Source: Avibacterium avium
GTDB taxonomy: Bacteria; Pseudomonadota; Gammaproteobacteria; Enterobacterales; Pasteurellaceae
Direction of reading: 5' to 3'
Assembly (NCBI RefSeq): GCF_900454535.1
Contig: NZ_UGSP01000001.1
Coordinates: 1,485,501-1,549,500 of the forward strand
DNA: 64,000 nt
Shown here: positions 48,549 to 58,791 of the stretch, piece by piece
Layout of the letters: each line of letters opens with the position of its first letter
Numbering within the stretch: the stretch's first letter is position 1
The notes under the pieces: model-generated
What the model was told of the DNA's origin: nothing
Database searches by the model: none
The model's input: only the letters and a program-made list of their open reading frames with translations
Program-made: the position numbers and the translations under genes

Positions 48549-49715
48549 ATGCGTAAAAAAACGATTTTTTCCCTACTTGCCGTTGGGTTAGTGGCATTTG
48601 GTGCTTATAGTTATTTCAACCATTCTAATCAACAAGAAACCACCTATTTAACAGAAAATGTGCGCCGTGGCGAAATCAAAAAATCCGTCATCACCGCAGG
48701 CACCGTTCGTGCTTATAACCGTGTGGAAGTGGGCGCGCAAGCCTCGGGTAAAATTGAAAAAATTCACGTTGTATTGGGGCAACATATCAAACAAGGGGAT
48801 TTAATCGCAGAAATTGACTCTAAAAATCAAGTGAATGCGTTAAATTCAGCACAAGCGGAATTAAAAGCCTACCAAGCTCAGCTAAATGCAAAACAAGTAG
48901 CTTACAATGTGGCGAAATCTGCCTATGATCGCCTTGCGAAATTATATGCGAGTAAATCCACTTCTTTAGATGAACTGAATGCGGCGAAAAATAATTTATC
49001 TGCTGCCAAAGCGGCGATTTCTGAAGTGGAAGCTGCCATTCAGCGTGCGGAAATTCAAGTAGATACAGCGAAAACCAATTTACAATATACCCAAATTCTT
49101 TCGCCTTTAGACGGTACAGTGCTGTCCATTCCCGTATCCGAAGGGCAAACGGTGAACGCCAACCAAACGACCCCAACCATTGTACAAGTGGCGGATTTAA
49201 GCAAAATGCTGATTAAACCTGAAATTTCTGAAGGCGACATCACCAAAGTGAAAGCTGGAATGGCTGTGGAATTTACTACCCTTTCTGAGCCAGACAAAGT
49301 CTATCATTCCACCATTCATTCCGTTGATCCTGCCATCACCACGCTCACGGATAACGAATATAAAGAAAGCGTTTCAGATACTAGTGCGGTTTATTATTAT
49401 GCTAATGTCTTAATAAATAATCCTGATAACCAACTGCGCATTGGAATGACGACACAAAATACCATTATCATTGCCGATGCACAAAATACGTTGCTTGTTC
49501 CTACTATCACGTTACACAAAGATGGAAAGGAAACCTTTGTTAATATTTTGAAAGACAACGATAAAGTAGAAAAACGTACCGTTGTTACAGGGTTAAGCGA
49601 TGATATGAATACGCAAATTTTAAATGGTTTGAAAGAAGGGGAAAAAGTGATTTCCTCGCAAGTAACCAGCGATGAAAAAGTGGGAAATACTTTCCGCGGT
49701 CCTCGAATTTTATAA
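48549..49715 (+). CDS. macA: MacA-type periplasmic adaptor of a tripartite exporter
   Basis: The 388-residue membrane-fusion protein has one N-terminal membrane helix (about residues 5-22) and then the lipoyl half-motifs VEVGAQASGKIEKIHV and TQILSPLDGTVLSI around a coiled-coil hairpin of about residues 95-170. A beta-barrel and membrane-proximal part follow. It should link MacB to the outer membrane channel. The start has CGGAG. It comes first in the operon with macB and a channel gene. MacAB exports macrolides, peptides or other molecules; the substrate here is not shown. Confidence 0.88.
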   Translation: MRKKTIFSLLAVGLVAFGAYSYFNHSNQQETTYLTENVRRGEIKKSVITAGTVRAYNRVEVGAQASGKIEKIHVVLGQHIKQGDLIAEIDSKNQVNALNSAQAELKAYQAQLNAKQVAYNVAKSAYDRLAKLYASKSTSLDELNAAKNNLSAAKAAISEVEAAIQRAEIQVDTAKTNLQYTQILSPLDGTVLSIPVSEGQTVNANQTTPTIVQVADLSKMLIKPEISEGDITKVKAGMAVEFTTLSEPDKVYHSTIHSVDPAITTLTDNEYKESVSDTSAVYYYANVLINNPDNQLRIGMTTQNTIIIADAQNTLLVPTITLHKDGKETFVNILKDNDKVEKRTVVTGLSDDMNTQILNGLKEGEKVISSQVTSDEKVGNTFRGPRIL

Positions 49716-49732
49716 AGTGCGGTGGTTTTTTT

Positions 49733-51667
49733 ATGAATATTATTGAATTAAGCCACATCAATAAATTTTTTGGTGAAGGAGAAAACCGCACTCAGGTGTT
49801 AAAAGACATCAATTTAAACATCAAAAAAGGCGATTTTATTGCCATTATTGGCCAATCAGGTTCAGGCAAATCCACCTTGATGAACATTATTGGCTGCTTA
49901 GATACAGCGACATCAGGCTCTTATAAAGTCGATGGTTTAGAAGTCAGCCAACTCAATCGTGATCAGCTTTCTGATTTACGGCAGAAAAAATTTGGCTTTA
50001 TTTTTCAACGCTATAACCTGCTTTCAACCCTAAGTGCGGTGGAAAATGTGGCACTTCCTGCCATTTATGCAGGCATCGATCAGACTACTCGCCTACAACG
50101 AGCCAAACAATTATTAGAAAAATTAGGCTTAGGCGATCGCTTAGAAAACAAACCAAATCAGCTTTCAGGTGGCCAACAACAACGTGTAAGTATTGCACGT
50201 GCCTTGATGAATGGGGGCGAAATTATTTTAGCCGATGAACCTACTGGCGCGTTAGATAGCAAAAGTGGCGAAACCGTGATGGATATTCTCACTCAGCTAC
50301 ACAGCGAGGGCCACACCATTATTTTGGTAACACACGATAAAAACGTGGCAAATTTTGCTAATCGTATTATTGAGATCAAAGACGGCAAAATTATTGAAGA
50401 TCGCCGTAAATCGGAACACATTACGCAAAAACAAGACATCATACCGCAAAGCAATAAAAGCCGATTACAATTTTATAAAGATCAATTTTTTGAATCCTTC
50501 AAAATGTCTATTAAAGCCATTGTGGCGCATAAATTGCGTTCCTTGCTGACAATGTTAGGGATTATTATTGGTATTACTTCAGTGGTTTGCGTGGTTGCCT
50601 TGGGTAACGGCTCGCAACAAAAAATCCTTAGCAATATCAATGCGATGGGAACAAACACAATGGATATTTATAACGGTACGGGCTTTGGTGATCGGCGCGC
50701 GGCGAAAAATCAAAACCTTACCGTGGCGGATGCCGATATGCTTGCCAAACAAAGCTATATTGCCAGTGTTACGCCAAATAGCTCGGTGAACGGCACGCTC
50801 ACTTACGGTAACCGAAGTTTCACCGCCCAAGTGCGTGGCGTGGGTGAGCAATATTTTAATGTGCGCGGTTTAAGTAAAGCAGAAGGCTCATTTTTCAGCG
50901 CAGACGCTGTAAAACATAGCGAACAAGTGGCCGTGATTGATGAAAACACGTTACGCGAAGTGTTCAACAATCAAAATCCCTTTGGCAAAGTTTTAATGAT
51001 TAATAAAAAACCATTGCGTGTTATTGGCGTGGCAACGAGCAATAATATGGGAATGAATAGCTCAAGTTTGAATATTTATATCCCTTACACAACGGCGATG
51101 AACAAAATTTCGGGCAATCAAAAAATTAGCTCAATCACGGTAAAAATTCGTGATGAAATTAGTTCTAAAGTGGCAGAAAAAGATCTCACTCGCCTGCTCA
51201 CCGTGCGCCACGGCAAAAAAGATTTTTTCGTGTTTAACACGGATACGATCAAGCAAACTATTGAAAGCACAACAAATACAATGAAGTTGCTGATTTCTTC
51301 CATTGCCATTATTTCCCTTGTGGTAGGCGGCATTGGGGTGATGAATATTATGCTGGTTTCGGTAACCGAGCGAACCAAAGAAATTGGCGTGCGAATGGCG
51401 ATTGGCGCGCGGCAGTTTAATATTCTGCAACAATTTCTCATTGAAGCGGTGCTAATTTGCTTGATTGGTGGCATCACTGGCGTGGTGCTATCAATGGTGC
51501 TAGGCACAGTGTTTAATTGGCTGGTGAAAGATTTTACGATGATCTTTTCCACCTTCTCGATTATCGCCGCCCTGCTCTGCTCAAGCTTAATTGGGGTGAT
51601 TTTTGGCTATATGCCAGCAAAAAATGCTTCGCAATTAAATCCAATTACCGCTTTAGCTCAGGAATAG
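49733..51667 (+). CDS. macB: MacB-type ABC exporter
   Basis: The 644-residue protein joins an N-terminal ATPase to a four-helix membrane part. Walker A GQSGSGKST is near residue 41, the signature LSGGQQQR near 143, Walker B ILADEPTGALD near 165, and the H-loop VTHDKNVANF. The first helix is near residue 275 (SLLTMLGIIIGITSVVCVV), then a large periplasmic domain and three helices at the end (GGIGVMNIMLVSVTERTKEIG is in the FtsX domain, split here by its helix). It starts 17 bases after macA; its ribosome site overlaps an uptake signal. Confidence 0.92.
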   Translation: MNIIELSHINKFFGEGENRTQVLKDINLNIKKGDFIAIIGQSGSGKSTLMNIIGCLDTATSGSYKVDGLEVSQLNRDQLSDLRQKKFGFIFQRYNLLSTLSAVENVALPAIYAGIDQTTRLQRAKQLLEKLGLGDRLENKPNQLSGGQQQRVSIARALMNGGEIILADEPTGALDSKSGETVMDILTQLHSEGHTIILVTHDKNVANFANRIIEIKDGKIIEDRRKSEHITQKQDIIPQSNKSRLQFYKDQFFESFKMSIKAIVAHKLRSLLTMLGIIIGITSVVCVVALGNGSQQKILSNINAMGTNTMDIYNGTGFGDRRAAKNQNLTVADADMLAKQSYIASVTPNSSVNGTLTYGNRSFTAQVRGVGEQYFNVRGLSKAEGSFFSADAVKHSEQVAVIDENTLREVFNNQNPFGKVLMINKKPLRVIGVATSNNMGMNSSSLNIYIPYTTAMNKISGNQKISSITVKIRDEISSKVAEKDLTRLLTVRHGKKDFFVFNTDTIKQTIESTTNTMKLLISSIAIISLVVGGIGVMNIMLVSVTERTKEIGVRMAIGARQFNILQQFLIEAVLICLIGGITGVVLSMVLGTVFNWLVKDFTMIFSTFSIIAALLCSSLIGVIFGYMPAKNASQLNPITALAQE

Positions 51668-51762
51668 TTTTTTGATAAAATTTCAACAATCAGGCAATAA
51701 AAAATCGGCAAAATTACACCGCACTTTATTTGCTTACGATTTTATTTAATAAGGAAAAAATG

Positions 51763-53133
51763 ATGTTAAAACAATCCAAACTCTCACTTGCTATTGGCTT
51801 GTCTGTGTTGTTAGCTGGCTGTGCGAATCTTGACGATTCTTACAAAGCGTCACAACAAGATTTCCAACAATATGAAGAATTAACCAAACAATACAACATT
51901 CAAGAAAATTGGTGGACGATGTATAAAGATCCACAGCTTAATCAATTAGTTGAGCAAGCTTTGGAAAATAACAAAGATTTAGCCAAAGCAGCCATTGCTG
52001 TAAATACGGCACTTTATAACGCGAATTTAATCGGCGCAAATTTAGTACCAAATTTCAGTGGTTCGGTATCTTCTTCGGCTAACAAAAATATTCACGATGG
52101 CGGCTCTTCCGTGATTAGCCACGGTGGTGCATTAAACGTGAGTTACACCCTAGATTTATGGCGTCGTTTAGCTGATTCAGCTTCTGCCGCAGAATGGCGA
52201 CACGCTGCTAGCGAACAAGATCTTGAAGCAGCGCGCATTTCATTAATCAACTCCGTAATCTTAACCTACTATCAACTTGGTTACTTAAATGATGCGATTA
52301 GCACCGTGAATAAAACCATCAATTACTATTCCGAAATTAACCGCATTATGCAAAATAAATTCCGCCAAGGCGTTGCAGATCGCGCAAGTTCCGATCAAGC
52401 GCAACAAGCGGTTTTAACAGCGCGTAACAGCTTAATCAATTACCAAACGCAAAAGAAAACAGCAGAAGCCACCTTGCGTAACTTATTGAATTTAAAACCA
52501 AGTGATCCATTAAAAGTGAATTACCCGCATATTCTTAAAGTAAAAAATGTGGGGGTAAACCTTAATGTGCCTCTTTCTGCCATTGCTAATCGTCCAGACG
52601 TAAAAGGCTATCAATATCGCTTAAACAGCGCTTTCAAAGATGCCAAAGCAATGCAAAAAAGCTGGTTCCCAACCATTACCTTAGGCGGAAGTTTAGGTTC
52701 TAGCGGCAATAAAATTGACAACGCATTCAACACCCCTATCGCAGGCGGAACAGTAGGAATTAGCTTGCCATTCTTGAGCTGGAACACCGTGAAATGGAAC
52801 GTGAAAATTTCAGAATCGGCTTATGATCTTGCACTTGTCAACTTTGAACAAAGCATTACCAAAGCCTTAAATGATATTGATACCAACTATTTTGCTTACA
52901 ACCAAGCGCGTCAAAACTTCGCCAACTTGCAGCAAACCTACAACTACAACAAACGCATCACGCAATATTACAAAAACCGCTATGATGCAGGCATTGCAGA
53001 ACTAAGAGAATGGTTAAACGCCGCAAGCACCGAACGCAACTCCGAGCTTTCCATTTTGAATGCAAAATACAACCTCATTCAAAGCGAAAACGCCGTATAT
53101 AGCGCAATGGGTGGCTATTACTCCGCAAAATAA
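51763..53133 (+). CDS. Outer membrane efflux lipoprotein (TolC/NodT family)
   Basis: The protein starts MLKQSKLSLAIGL and has a lipobox LAGC, so it is a lipid-anchored channel of about 456 residues. ATG 51763 stands seven bases after AAGGA; ATG 51760 is almost as good. The two repeated outer membrane efflux domains contain long coiled coils, with strings ENWWTMYKDPQLNQLVEQAL at the start of the first, and NRPDVKGYQYRLNSAF near the second. It should form the trimeric channel for MacAB, and it is the last gene of the operon. E. coli uses a shared TolC, so a dedicated channel is a difference. Confidence 0.88.
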   Translation: MLKQSKLSLAIGLSVLLAGCANLDDSYKASQQDFQQYEELTKQYNIQENWWTMYKDPQLNQLVEQALENNKDLAKAAIAVNTALYNANLIGANLVPNFSGSVSSSANKNIHDGGSSVISHGGALNVSYTLDLWRRLADSASAAEWRHAASEQDLEAARISLINSVILTYYQLGYLNDAISTVNKTINYYSEINRIMQNKFRQGVADRASSDQAQQAVLTARNSLINYQTQKKTAEATLRNLLNLKPSDPLKVNYPHILKVKNVGVNLNVPLSAIANRPDVKGYQYRLNSAFKDAKAMQKSWFPTITLGGSLGSSGNKIDNAFNTPIAGGTVGISLPFLSWNTVKWNVKISESAYDLALVNFEQSITKALNDIDTNYFAYNQARQNFANLQQTYNYNKRITQYYKNRYDAGIAELREWLNAASTERNSELSILNAKYNLIQSENAVYSAMGGYYSAK

Positions 53134-53156
53134 TTGTTATTGAATAACGATTAAAA

Positions 53157-53202
53157 CAAAAGTGCGGTGAAAAAATCAGAAATTTTTTACCGCACTTTTT
53201 CT
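53157..53202. terminator. Inverted uptake-signal pair between the export operon and the sulfatase
   Basis: AAAAGTGCGGT and ACCGCACTTTTT form a stem over an A/T loop, with T runs on both sides. It serves the convergent channel and sulfatase genes. Confidence 0.82.
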
Positions 53203-53223
53203 TTTGGCTCTTATTTAGAAGAG

Positions 53224-54672
53224 TTAGATCTCATTAATAATACGATATACCCAGTTTTCTAATGGATCCTTATACTTCAGCATTTCTGCCCGCATTTCTT
53301 CTAACATTTCTTTTTTCACTTGCTGATATTCTGGGTCATAAAACAAATTATGTAACTCCTCAGGATCATTGCGAATATCATACAACTCTCCTACATCACT
53401 TGCATTGAAGACCAATTTATAATCTTTCCTACGCCACATTCTCTGTTCAAAATAAACAAAATGCCCTGCAAGTTGAGCTAATATCCCCTTACGATCATTG
53501 GATTTATTTTCTCGCAAAATCGGCAATAGGCTTTCGCCCTGGAAGGTTTCTGGAACGGCTTGCCCAGCAACATCAAACACAGTTGAAGTCAAATCGTGCA
53601 GATAAACTAAATTATCGTCCACTTCATTGATACGTGAAGATTCAGGATCTTTAATAATCAATGGAATATTGTAGGTGGTATCAAACATAAACTCACCTTT
53701 TTCAATCATTCTATGTGCGCCCATTGCATCGCCGTGATCTGCGGTGGCAACAATAAAACAATCCTGATAAAGATTATGTTTTTCAAGGAAGTCAAATAAT
53801 TCACCGATAGCATCATCAATTAAGGTGATATACCCCCAGAATTTGGTGATCACTTCCTTCCAGCGTTCTTCACTCGCTTCCCACATTCCCCACATTTTAG
53901 AAATAGTACGATAATGGCCGGGTTTACCTTCTAAAGGTTTAAAGAAACTTTCATCAAGGACGACATCTTTTGGATCATACATTGAATAATAAGGCTCAGG
54001 AACAATGCAAGGCGTATGCGGCCCCCAGAAATTAATCCAAGTAAAGAAAGGCTTATGCTCAGCAAGAGATTCTAAAATAAAGCTTTTCGCCTCATCAACA
54101 ATAAAATAGGGAATCGTTTGTTCTTTTGTTCCTGAAAGTAAACCGCACAATTCTTGTACTCTTAAATGTGGGTTATCACCAAAATAAGCTAGGCTGACTT
54201 CTGGCGTAGGGAAGCCTTTTTCTGCAAGCCATTCAGGGTAACGATTTGGCTGGGTAGGTGATTGATCAAACACCAAATTTTTATAAACGTGGCTGCCTGG
54301 GTAGCCATATCCGTCAAAATTATGCCCTTTAATACCGTAATCTCTTGGAACAGATCTCGTGCCAACGTGCCATTTTCCTGCAACATAGCAATTATAGCCA
54401 TTCAGTTTTCCGATATGTGGTTGTTCTGCCGGAATTTCTCCTGTTCCACCTTTTTCACCATTTCGAATAATGCCATGGGTAGAAGGCATTTGCCCTGTAA
54501 AAAGTGATGTTCTAGCAGGGCCACAAACTGAAGCTGGCGTGAAGGCATTATCAAAACGAACACCTTCTCTCGCTAAACGATCTAAATTCGGCGTTTTTAC
54601 AATCTTATGTCCATAAGTACCAAGCATATCTTTTCTAACTTGATCTAAAAGAATATAAATTACATTTTTCAT
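53224..54672 (-). CDS. Cytoplasmic type I sulfatase, substrate unknown
   Basis: The 482-residue protein has the sulfatase fold. The motif CGPAR (C50 in FTPASVCGPARTSLFTG) fits CxPxR, where the Cys becomes formylglycine. Metal ligands are in ILLDQ at the start and ATADHGDAMGAHRMIEKG near residue 310. There is no signal peptide, so it acts in the cytoplasm on an imported sulfate ester. It starts 3 bases after the symporter gene, in one operon. The pairing resembles yidJ-yidK of E. coli. A maturase gene of the anSME type is not in the window. A phosphonate hydrolase or phosphodiesterase of the same superfamily is possible. Confidence 0.85.
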   Translation of the reverse strand: MKNVIYILLDQVRKDMLGTYGHKIVKTPNLDRLAREGVRFDNAFTPASVCGPARTSLFTGQMPSTHGIIRNGEKGGTGEIPAEQPHIGKLNGYNCYVAGKWHVGTRSVPRDYGIKGHNFDGYGYPGSHVYKNLVFDQSPTQPNRYPEWLAEKGFPTPEVSLAYFGDNPHLRVQELCGLLSGTKEQTIPYFIVDEAKSFILESLAEHKPFFTWINFWGPHTPCIVPEPYYSMYDPKDVVLDESFFKPLEGKPGHYRTISKMWGMWEASEERWKEVITKFWGYITLIDDAIGELFDFLEKHNLYQDCFIVATADHGDAMGAHRMIEKGEFMFDTTYNIPLIIKDPESSRINEVDDNLVYLHDLTSTVFDVAGQAVPETFQGESLLPILRENKSNDRKGILAQLAGHFVYFEQRMWRRKDYKLVFNASDVGELYDIRNDPEELHNLFYDPEYQQVKKEMLEEMRAEMLKYKDPLENWVYRIINEI

Positions 54673-54675
54673 TGG

Positions 54676-56361
54676 TTACACCTTTTTCTTATTTCGACCA
54701 ATTACCACAAATAAAATCACTTGAAGAATTGCGTAAGCAGCAAGTACCCAAAGTGGTTTACCATTTTCTGAAGCAAGCCCAATTGGAGAAAGCAACGCAT
54801 AAAGAGAAACTAAACCTAATGCAAGTGATGCCACAGTGATATTAACATATTCCCAGTTGCTTAAATCTACATTGCTTTGGTTCGATACGTTATCAACATA
54901 AGGTGTTTTTCTGCGTAAGAACGAGCCTAATACTAGCATTAATACGACATCAAAAACGAATAGTGCAGCCATTACATACACAAAATTCACTTTTACATTA
55001 AATACCCAAACAATAAGGAAATATAAAATAACATGTACCAATAAGGCAATACGCGCTGCTAGTCCCGATACAGTTTTATTGAATAATCCCACTGCAAATA
55101 GAGCAACAATAGGAATATTCACAAAACCTGCAAAACGTTTAGTCAGTAAGAAAATACCATCTGTACCAAACATAAGCAATGGTCCAATAATGATGGTGAT
55201 AACTGCCATGACTGCCGAGACTTTTTTCGCATAAACAATTAATTCAGTTTCGCTAAAGGTTCTTTTGGTTAGTGAAGGCAATAAGTCTTTACAATAAATT
55301 GTTGCTGCTGAATTTAAGAATGAATTGAATGTACTTAAAATTGCACCAAATAAAGCCGCAATAAAGAAGCCTTGTAGGACTGTTGGCAAAACGCGATTAA
55401 CTAATTCAGGATAAGATAAATCAATTGGATTTAGTCCTTCACCTAAAATATGGAAACTCAGCAAACCCGGTAAATTAAGAATAATCGGCAATAAGAGCAA
55501 GAAAAGCGCAGCAATTAAAATCCCTTTTTGTCCCGCTTTTAAATCTTTCGCACCTAATGCACGTTGCACAATCGCTTGATTAGTTGTCCAATAGAAAAAG
55601 TTTACGATCAAAATCCCCGTAAACATTGCGGGCCAAGGTACAGCATCTGTCGCACTACCAATAGCATTAAATTTTTCAACGTGCGTTGTACCAATAATAT
55701 GCAAACCTTCCATAAAACTGCCATTGCCTAAATAAATTAAGGCAAAAATTGGTACTAAAATTGCTCCAATAACCAAAATAATTGCATTCGCAGTATCTGA
55801 TACTGCCACCGCTTTTAAGCCACCAAAAATAGCATAAATCGCACCAATAAAACCTATCGCCATTACGGTGTAAACAATGGATTCACCATAGCTAATTCCA
55901 AATACTGTTTCTAAATTGAAGATTTTATTGAAGGCAATTGCCCCTGTATAAAGTGCGGTGGGAATAACGATAAATAAATAGAATACTAAAAATAACCCTG
56001 ACATTATTAAGCGTGTTTGACGATCAAAACGGCTTTCAAAGAATTCTGGAATTGTCGTGTAGCCATTACGAATATATTTCGGTAATAAATACAAAGCCAA
56101 AAAACAAAGCGGAATGACTGATTGAACCGTCCAAGCAATAATAGAAAAATTGCCTTTATAGGAATTGGCATTGACACCAATTAATTGTTCAGTAGAAAGT
56201 GAAGTTAATACCATTGAACAACCAATGACAACTGCACTCAACCCTCGTCCAGCAAGAAAATATCCTTTAGCTGTTGATAAATCATCATTTCTGGTTTTCC
56301 GCCAAGAAATCCAAGCAACAAAGCCTGTGACCAGTAAAAAGCTCAAAATGGTTAATGCCAT
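54676..56361 (-). CDS. Sodium:solute symporter (SSS family)
   Basis: The 561-residue protein has about 13-14 hydrophobic segments in the order of SSS/SGLT transporters. Sodium-site type strings are [16 protein letters not shown] near residue 50 and [22 protein letters not shown] near 340, cut here by a helix. The subgroup includes E. coli YidK and sugar transporters such as SGLT. It should bring the sulfated or other substrate into the cell for the neighbouring sulfatase. AAGGAGC precedes the ATG. It is the first gene of the unit, with a CRP site about 90 bases upstream. One uptake signal lies inside the gene. Confidence 0.88.
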   Translation of the reverse strand: MALTILSFLLVTGFVAWISWRKTRNDDLSTAKGYFLAGRGLSAVVIGCSMVLTSLSTEQLIGVNANSYKGNFSIIAWTVQSVIPLCFLALYLLPKYIRNGYTTIPEFFESRFDRQTRLIMSGLFLVFYLFIVIPTALYTGAIAFNKIFNLETVFGISYGESIVYTVMAIGFIGAIYAIFGGLKAVAVSDTANAIILVIGAILVPIFALIYLGNGSFMEGLHIIGTTHVEKFNAIGSATDAVPWPAMFTGILIVNFFYWTTNQAIVQRALGAKDLKAGQKGILIAALFLLLLPIILNLPGLLSFHILGEGLNPIDLSYPELVNRVLPTVLQGFFIAALFGAILSTFNSFLNSAATIYCKDLLPSLTKRTFSETELIVYAKKVSAVMAVITIIIGPLLMFGTDGIFLLTKRFAGFVNIPIVALFAVGLFNKTVSGLAARIALLVHVILYFLIVWVFNVKVNFVYVMAALFVFDVVLMLVLGSFLRRKTPYVDNVSNQSNVDLSNWEYVNITVASLALGLVSLYALLSPIGLASENGKPLWVLAAYAILQVILFVVIGRNKKKV

Positions 56362-56418
56362 AATAACTGCTCCTTAATTGTGAGTTAAATCGAGTATGAG
56401 ATTAATTCATTTTGAACT

Positions 56419-56448
56419 ATCATAGTTATGATAATAATCATAGTTATG
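56419..56448. repeat. Direct repeats in the symporter promoter
   Basis: ATCATAGTTATG occurs at 56419-56430 and 56437-56448, with starts 18 bases apart, next to the CRP site. Part of each also reads as an inverted repeat AACTA-TCA-TAGTT. They could bind a local regulator. Confidence 0.55.
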
Positions 56449-56449
56449 C

Positions 56450-56465
56450 TGTGATACTGATCACA
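56450..56465. promoter_or_regulatory. Perfect CRP site upstream of the symporter-sulfatase operon
   Basis: TGTGA-TACTGA-TCACA fits the consensus at all ten fixed bases. The centre is about 96 bases before the symporter start. With a minus-strand TATGAT at 56419-56424 as -10, the site would be about 42-46 bases before the start of transcription, as in class II CRP promoters. Confidence 0.8.
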
Positions 56466-56477
56466 AATTTGTAACAT

Positions 56478-56507
56478 AAAAAAACTGGCTTTCACCAGTT
56501 TTTTATT
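56478..56507. terminator. Terminator of aroF-tyrA
   Basis: AAAAAACTGG and CCAGTTTTTT form a 10-bp stem over six bases, just beyond the tyrA stop. It separates tyrA from the symporter promoter. Confidence 0.85.
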
Positions 56508-56511
56508 TTAC

Positions 56512-57636
56512 TTAATGTTGTCTATAATCATTCGCCTGTTGTAATAATTGGCGGCTTTCTTTTAAGAATTGTTCAGAATAATCACCGAACCAATCGCGTA
56601 CTTGTTCGAAAGCTTGGATAAAACCTTGTTTGTCGCCTTGTTCAAAGAATTTTAGGCTTTCTTCATAGCTTTGTTTTAGGCTTTCGATCACTTCAAGATT
56701 TTCTGGTTTATCCATAATAATATCCGCGTATAATGCACCGTCTTGGGCGAACAAGCGTCCGATCATTGCCAGTTCTAAGCGGTAAATTGGCGAAGATAAG
56801 GCTAACAGTTTCGCCAATTCCACAGGTTGTTTGGATAAATGCAATCCGTTGGCAAAAGTAGCAAAGTGGCGTAAGGCTTGAATGTAAGTCATACTTTGAT
56901 CGTGTTCGGCGGCGTCTGCTTGATAAATTTTCGCGCCCCAAATGCTAATTTGATCTAATAGCCATTGATAGCGTTCTGGATAACGCCCATCACAACGTAC
57001 CACCACTTGTTTTGCCATACTTGCAATATCTGGCCCGAACATTGGGTGCAAGCCCACCACTGCCCCTTTATGCACTTCCAGCATTTTGGCAAGCGGGGCT
57101 TTTTTCACCGAGGTGAGATCGGTGAGCAACATATTTTCTGTTAAATAAGGTGCAAGACGTTCAATGGTTTCCACCGTGTTTACGATAGGTACGGACACAA
57201 TAACTACATCTGCGCCCGATAAAATCTGCGCGGCGTTGTCCCAATCATTTCGCCCTAAACTTTCTACTTGATAACCAGAAAGTTGCAGATAACGTGAGAA
57301 TAATCCACCTAGCTTGCCTTTTCCGCCCACAATCACAATTTTTTTGATGTTGGGATTAACGGTTTTAAAGCCGAATTGATTTTCTCTGGTGTAGGATTCG
57401 CGCATTAAACGGCGTAGTACATCTTCGATTAAATCTGGCGGTACACCAAGTTTTTCTGCTTCTTGCCGTCTTGCTTGCAACATTTCTGCTTCACGATTTG
57501 GCACATAAATGGGTAAGCCCTGTTGATGTTTGATTTCTCCCACTTTTTTTACCAATGCCAAGCGTTTTGCGAATAATTGCAATAATTCTTGATCCAATGT
57601 ATCAATTTCTGTACGCAGTTCTTTTAGGGCGTCCAC
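56512..57636 (-). CDS. tyrA: Chorismate mutase / prephenate dehydrogenase
   Basis: The 374-residue bifunctional enzyme turns chorismate into prephenate and then 4-hydroxyphenylpyruvate in tyrosine synthesis. The mutase domain is about residues 1-90 ([25 protein letters not shown]). The NAD-binding [19 protein letters not shown] begins near residue 105, and HPMFGPD near 197 belongs to the dehydrogenase site. Length matches E. coli (373). It follows aroF by 42 bases, the same order as in E. coli, and should be repressed by TyrR with tyrosine. Confidence 0.96.
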   Translation of the reverse strand: MDALKELRTEIDTLDQELLQLFAKRLALVKKVGEIKHQQGLPIYVPNREAEMLQARRQEAEKLGVPPDLIEDVLRRLMRESYTRENQFGFKTVNPNIKKIVIVGGKGKLGGLFSRYLQLSGYQVESLGRNDWDNAAQILSGADVVIVSVPIVNTVETIERLAPYLTENMLLTDLTSVKKAPLAKMLEVHKGAVVGLHPMFGPDIASMAKQVVVRCDGRYPERYQWLLDQISIWGAKIYQADAAEHDQSMTYIQALRHFATFANGLHLSKQPVELAKLLALSSPIYRLELAMIGRLFAQDGALYADIIMDKPENLEVIESLKQSYEESLKFFEQGDKQGFIQAFEQVRDWFGDYSEQFLKESRQLLQQANDYRQH

Positions 57637-57678
57637 GTTATTGTCCTTATTTCTTTACAGTCTGATGATTTTTGCCAG

Positions 57679-58743
57679 TTATTTTTTGCTCAATGCTTGT
57701 GCCATTTGACGTAATAGTTGCTCGCTGGTTTCCCAATCAATGCAAGCATCAGTAATTGACACACCATATTGCATTTCGCTTACTGGCTGTTCAGCACTTT
57801 GATTGCCTGCGTTGATATGGCTTTCTAGCATCACACCAATAATGGATTTATTACCATTGGCGATTTGCTGCGTAACATCTTCTGCCACAATCGGCTGGCG
57901 GCGGTAATCTTTATTCGAATTGCCGTGGCTGCAATCCACCATAATGGCGGCTTCTAAGCCTGCTTTTTGTAATTCTTGTTCTGCTTGTTGAATAAATTCC
58001 GCTTGGTAATTTGGCGCTTTTCCACCACGCAAAATAATATGTCCGTTTGGATTGCCTGCGGTGTTGAGCAAATTCACCTGCCCTTGCTGGTTGATACCAA
58101 TAAAGCTATGCCCCATTGCGGACGCTTTCATTGCATTAATCGCTGTGGCAATGCTACCGTCCGTACCATTCTTAAACCCCACCGCCATTGATAAGCCTGA
58201 TGCCAGTTCACGGTGAGTTTGTGATTCCGTGGTTCTTGCGCCAATGGCTGACCAGCTGAATAAATCTGCCATATATTGTGGCGTGATTGGATCAAGCGCT
58301 TCGGTGGCAAGTGGCAAGCCCATTTCCGCCAGCTCTAACAAAAGTTCACGCGCAATGTGTAAACCGTGTTCTACATCGAAACTGCCATCAATTTTCGGAT
58401 CGTTAATTAAGCCTTTCCAGCCCACGGTAGTACGCGGTTTCTCAAAATATACACGCATAACAATGTACAGCTCGTCTTTTAGCTCATCAGATAAAGCTTT
58501 CAAACGTTTAGCATAATCCAACGCAGAAAGGGGATCGTGAATCGAACAAGGGCCGATCACCACTAATAAACGGTTATCTTTTTTATGAATGATATTGGCA
58601 ATATCAGCGCGCGATTGCTCAATTTGATGACGTAAATGTTGCGGTAAAGGTAATTTTTCTTTTAGTTCACTTGGCGTGATTAGCACTTTTTCATTAACAA
58701 TATTTACATTATGAATACTGTCTTTGTGATTTACATTGTTCAT
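57679..58743 (-). CDS. aroF: DAHP synthase, tyrosine-sensitive type
   Basis: The 354-residue class I enzyme joins erythrose 4-phosphate and phosphoenolpyruvate, the first step to aromatic amino acids. The strings NIVNEKVLITPSELKEKLPL, GSFDVEHGLHIARELLLEL, VDCSHGNSNKDYRRQP and SEQPVSEMQYGVSITDACI match AroF more than AroG or AroH, for example in place of AroG's IDFSHANSSKQ. Feedback by tyrosine is inferred. Operon aroF-tyrA is kept. Two TyrR-like boxes lie in the promoter region. Confidence 0.92.
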   Translation of the reverse strand: MNNVNHKDSIHNVNIVNEKVLITPSELKEKLPLPQHLRHQIEQSRADIANIIHKKDNRLLVVIGPCSIHDPLSALDYAKRLKALSDELKDELYIVMRVYFEKPRTTVGWKGLINDPKIDGSFDVEHGLHIARELLLELAEMGLPLATEALDPITPQYMADLFSWSAIGARTTESQTHRELASGLSMAVGFKNGTDGSIATAINAMKASAMGHSFIGINQQGQVNLLNTAGNPNGHIILRGGKAPNYQAEFIQQAEQELQKAGLEAAIMVDCSHGNSNKDYRRQPIVAEDVTQQIANGNKSIIGVMLESHINAGNQSAEQPVSEMQYGVSITDACIDWETSEQLLRQMAQALSKK

Positions 58744-58768
58744 TTTTCTTTCCTACTCAAAATTAAAG

Positions 58769-58786
58769 TGTAAATTTTTATATACA
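58769..58786. promoter_or_regulatory. TyrR box 1 upstream of aroF
   Basis: TGTAAA-N6-TATACA differs at one base from the strong TyrR box TGTAAA-N6-TTTACA. It lies about 26 bases before the aroF start. Confidence 0.6.
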
Positions 58787-58791
58787 ATCAA

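Noticed and set aside
48820..49176. A 118-codon open frame opposite macA
   Set aside because: It lies wholly inside macA, which has clear family motifs; no likeness of its own.
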